Source of the DNA: Phytophthora sp. 'mugwort'
Lineage: Eukaryota > Oomycota > Peronosporomycetes > Peronosporales > Peronosporaceae
Assembly (NCBI GenBank): GCA_033558025.1
Contig: JAUCEF010000012.1
Coordinates: forward strand, 2,542,001-2,606,000
Direction: 5' to 3'
DNA length: 64,000 bases
Positions 61,390-64,000 of the stretch are shown here, in pieces; positions within the stretch are counted from its first letter, which is position 1; each line of letters begins with the position of its first letter. The position numbers and the translations under genes are program-made. The notes under the pieces were generated by a model. The model did no database searches and was not told where the DNA came from. It worked only from the letters and a program-made list of their open reading frames with translations.

Positions 61390-62100
61390 GCAGACTCAGA
61401 GAAGATCACGTCGATCTGCTCTTGGCCAACTCCCAACCCCACGGAATTACGTCAGTGGCTGGGCCTCGCGAACTACCTTCATAAATACACGAAGGATTAC
61501 GCCGGCTTGATTCAGCCGCTGTCATCGTTGCTCAAGAAGACGCCACATGGTTCTGGCGTTCCGACCACAAAAAGGCCTTCGACCCCGTGAAGGCGAGCCT
61601 GTCCGATGCTCCGGTTCTCATGCTTCCGGAAGAATCGAAGCCATTTTATGTGGTATGTGACGCCAGTGATTTCGGTATTGGTTGTGCCCTCATGCAATTT
61701 GAGGATGAGGCTGCGAACGCGTCGTGAGCTTCCAGTCACGACAGATGAAACCGGCTGAGAAGAATTATCCCGTTCACGACAAGAAGCTCCTCGCCATGCG
61801 CTACGCTCTAATCAAATTTAGAGTGCATCTGCTCGGCGAGGAGATGTTCGCAATCTACACGGACTACGCTTCGCTGCGGACTGCAACCAAGAGCCCGCAT
61901 CTGTCGCAACGCATGGCTCGTTGGCTTTCGTTTTTCGCCGAATATAACTTCGTCGTCCACAGCAAGCCCGGCAAGAACAACATTCTTGCTGACGCGCTGT
62001 CCCGCCGTCCGGATTATGATCCACGACGTGATCGTGGCCATCAAGCACTTGATGACGGCGCCGAAGACGAGGACTGCGCTCTCTGTGCTGAGATTGAGTC
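61390..62100 (+). pseudogene. Gypsy-D RNase H
   Basis: LRQWLGLANYLHKYTKDYAGLIQPL-type sequence (read in frames near 61440-61530) leads into YVVCDASDFGIGCALM (first Asp, about 61650-61690). After a shift, SFQSRQMKPAEKNYPVHDKKLLAMRYALIKF (active-site Glu region) and ARWLSFFAEYNFVVHSKPGKNNILADALSRR follow. Split at about 61725. Confidence 0.83.
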
Positions 62101-62279
62101 CACACGACCATATCAGTTCCTGCTCGCTTCAGGAGCACATCATCGTGGTATATGCCGATGATCGTTCTACGCGAATATCATTGCACACCTCCGCAATCCA
62201 ACAACTACGACTGCTAAAGCCCTTACTGGCCCGACCCGCGCTCACATCAAGCGGTACCACCTTGACGTTCCACTCCTGA

Positions 62280-63000
62280 CATACACGATGGATACTTTCG
62301 ATTGTCCGCGTGTCGTCATCCTAGCGGATGACGACCTTCGTGTCCGTCTCGTGCTTGAGTATCACGACGCGCCAGTCGGAGGTCATCTCGGTTGCGAGAA
62401 AACATTCGGCGCACTGTTGCGTGATTACTTCTGGCTACGCATGTACAAGTGGATTCGCAAATGGGTACGGTCCTGCGAAACGTGACAGCGCGTAAAGCCG
62501 GCACCATCGTCGCAAAATCCGCTGCGTCCGTTGCTAATTGTAACGGAAGCGTGGAAGTCCGTCAGCATGGACTTCATCTTTGGGCTTCCTGCGGATGACC
62601 AAGACCGCACGGGCGTCTTGGTCCTCGTCGACCACTTCAGCAAAATGGTTCACTTCGCTTCCGTCGCGGCTCAAATTATTGCGGAAGAGACCGCGACGAT
62701 TTTCCTGGACACGATATTCCGGCACCATAGGCTGCCGGAATCCATCGTCTCCGACCGTGATCCGCGTTTCACTTCGGCCTTTTGGGACCGGCTATTCGAA
62801 CTGCTTTGTACACGGTTGTTGATGTCCACGGCGGCCCATCCGGAGACGGATGGGCAAACGGAGCGCGTGAATCGAGTTCTCGAAGATGTTTTACGAAGTT
62901 ATGCGACTTCATTCGCGTCGTGGTCGTCGTTCCTACCACTCGCAAAATTCGCTACAATAATGCGGTTCACGCGTCAACAGGGCTGACGCCATTCTGCGTA
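62280..63000 (+). pseudogene. Gypsy-D integrase (zinc domain and core)
   Basis: Frame 62288-62485 carries the HHCC zinc domain (EYHDAPVGGHLGCEKTF...SCET; its end meets a TGA at 62483). Frame 62531-62986 carries the core: VSMDFIFGLP (first Asp), IVSDRDPRFTSAFW (second Asp) and AHPETDGQTERVNRVLEDVLR (Glu). This is the least damaged integrase core in the window. Confidence 0.85.
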
Positions 63001-64000
63001 AACAACTCGCGGCAACCGCGCTTTCCCGCTGTCCTTGCTCTGAACTCGGTCGCTGATACTACGGGCTCCACCTCGGTGGGGGAAAACCTGGCGGTGTGCC
63101 GGCTATGAAACCGTCACTCGTGTCCATTGAGGCGAAAGAACCCGATGGCTCGTCGGCAGTGTGGCCGACGCTCAACGTGCCAGCTTCTGCAATAACTCTA
63201 TCATCTGTTCCGCCCGCGTCTCCCGCGTCCAGCTTCTCACCAAAAGAAGTTGGTTCACCAATTGATTCCGTCGCGGTAGCAGATTTTATGTCGCACAGCC
63301 AGGCCGTCACGCGAAAAGTGCGTGACGCGCTGCAAGCAGCAAGTCGACAGGCAGAAAGAAAATGCACATTGTCGAGGCCGGAAGAATATGCACAACTTCC
63401 GACAAGGCGAACGTGTCTTATTGTCTACTGCGGGTAATTAACCAGCCTCGGCCACGAACTTGGGTGCAAACAGGTTAGCACTACGATTTATTGGACCCTT
63501 CAAGATTATCAAGGTTATAAGCGATGCCTACACACTGGACATCCCTACTACGATGCGGCTGAATCCGACGTTCAACGACGACGTCTCAAGCCGTACCATC
63601 CCGCGGCGATCCCGGACGTTCAGCCGCCGACGCCGGCTGATACTCAGAGAATCCGAGCCAACAGCGCTGTCGTCGACTCAAGCCGAGTCCCTGCTGCGCA
63701 CTCACCGACTCGTTCTGATGCGGCCGTCCAAACGCCTCGGTCTCCCCAGACACCGCAGTCGCTTGACAAGAGCCCGCTGCTCGCGCCGAGTCCTCTCCGC
63801 AGCAGACATTACCGCGTTCGCGTCTTCGCGAGCGCTATCCGCCATCAAACGTGCGTCCTGCGACTCGTTCGTCATCTGCTCGGCCTCCGCTTGAAGCAAG
63901 CGACACTGCTCAGCGGCCATCATGCCCTCAGGAGGCGCGCCGGCGGTCTCAGTTGCCGGCGCTCTTCCGTCGTGATGGTCCTCTACCGCTGGTAGACTCG
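63000..64000 (+). pseudogene. Gypsy-D integrase C-terminal region, truncated by the window
   Basis: MSHSQAVTRKVRDALQAASRQAERK (about 63285-63360), then RFIGPFKIIKVISDAYTLDIPTTMRLNPTF (about 63485-63560), the GPF module of Gypsy integrases. An Arg/Ser/Pro-rich tail runs to the window end. Whether a chromodomain follows cannot be seen. Confidence 0.75.

Larger units (their letters stand above)
58256..64000 (+). mobile_element. Gypsy-D: plus-strand Gypsy retrotransposon, continues past the window end
   Basis: Begins with a 261-bp LTR (58256-58516) whose ends TGTAAC/GTTACA are inverted. Then come gag, protease, reverse transcriptase, RNase H and integrase in order. The integrase C-terminal region is still being read at 64000, and the 3' LTR lies outside. 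Frameshifts in every domain. Confidence 0.88.

Overview
The window looks like a repeat-rich, gene-poor stretch of an oomycete genome, most likely Phytophthora or a close relative. It carries a secreted RXLR-type effector gene present twice, oomycete-style Inr core promoters, and a dense mix of broken Gypsy, Copia, LINE and hAT elements in GC-rich codon usage. There is almost no ordinary housekeeping content. Only three gene types look host-like or recently coding: a secreted type-B carboxylesterase (disrupted), a Uma2-nuclease/C2H2 protein (intact reading frame) and the RXLR effector (two identical copies).

Layout. 0-8.9 kb: AT-rich, densely packed genes of a viral or Polinton-like element, including a decayed protein-primed family B DNA polymerase at 7.0-8.9 kb. 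They surround a GC-rich island (about 2.06-5.06 kb) in which a carboxylesterase gene is broken and its two parts lie in permuted order. The Uma2-C2H2 gene sits between the island and the polymerase. 8.9-14.1 kb: a degenerate minus-strand LINE with a second, 5'-truncated plus-strand LINE inserted in it (16-bp target duplications). 14.1-18.9 kb: GATC-studded Gypsy non-coding DNA, a gag fragment and a broken Gypsy pol. 19.0-20.5 kb: an unrecognised broken GC-rich gene. 21.8-30.3 kb: a repeat (R1) split by a minus-strand Copia element (Copia-1), which itself contains a hAT transposon with a chromodomain-like second gene. 30.6-35.2 kb: a younger plus-strand Copia (Copia-2) with 368-bp LTRs and a 5-bp target duplication.

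35.5-45.7 kb: the standout feature, a roughly 10-kb inverted repeat. Each ~5-kb arm has the order M1 (about 0.7 kb) - M2 (about 3.3 kb, containing the RXLR effector) - M1 - 109-bp tandem units. The arms meet at a small hairpin near 40,631. The effector genes are divergently transcribed and encode identical proteins, while the arms differ by scattered SNPs and short indels.

45.8-64 kb: inverted GATC-rich Gypsy DNA, then three further Gypsy elements. Gypsy-B (+) has LTRs, a C-terminal chromodomain and a tRNA-Met-like sequence upstream of its 3' LTR. Gypsy-C (-) is followed by Gypsy-D (+), which has a 261-bp 5' LTR and runs off the window end.

The picture is of an effector-bearing repeat unit amplified and inverted inside a nest of transposons, next to a decayed virus-like integration that broke a secreted esterase gene. 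Element names such as Copia-1, Gypsy-B, M1, M2 and R1 are local labels, not database names. All family assignments rest on motifs read by eye.
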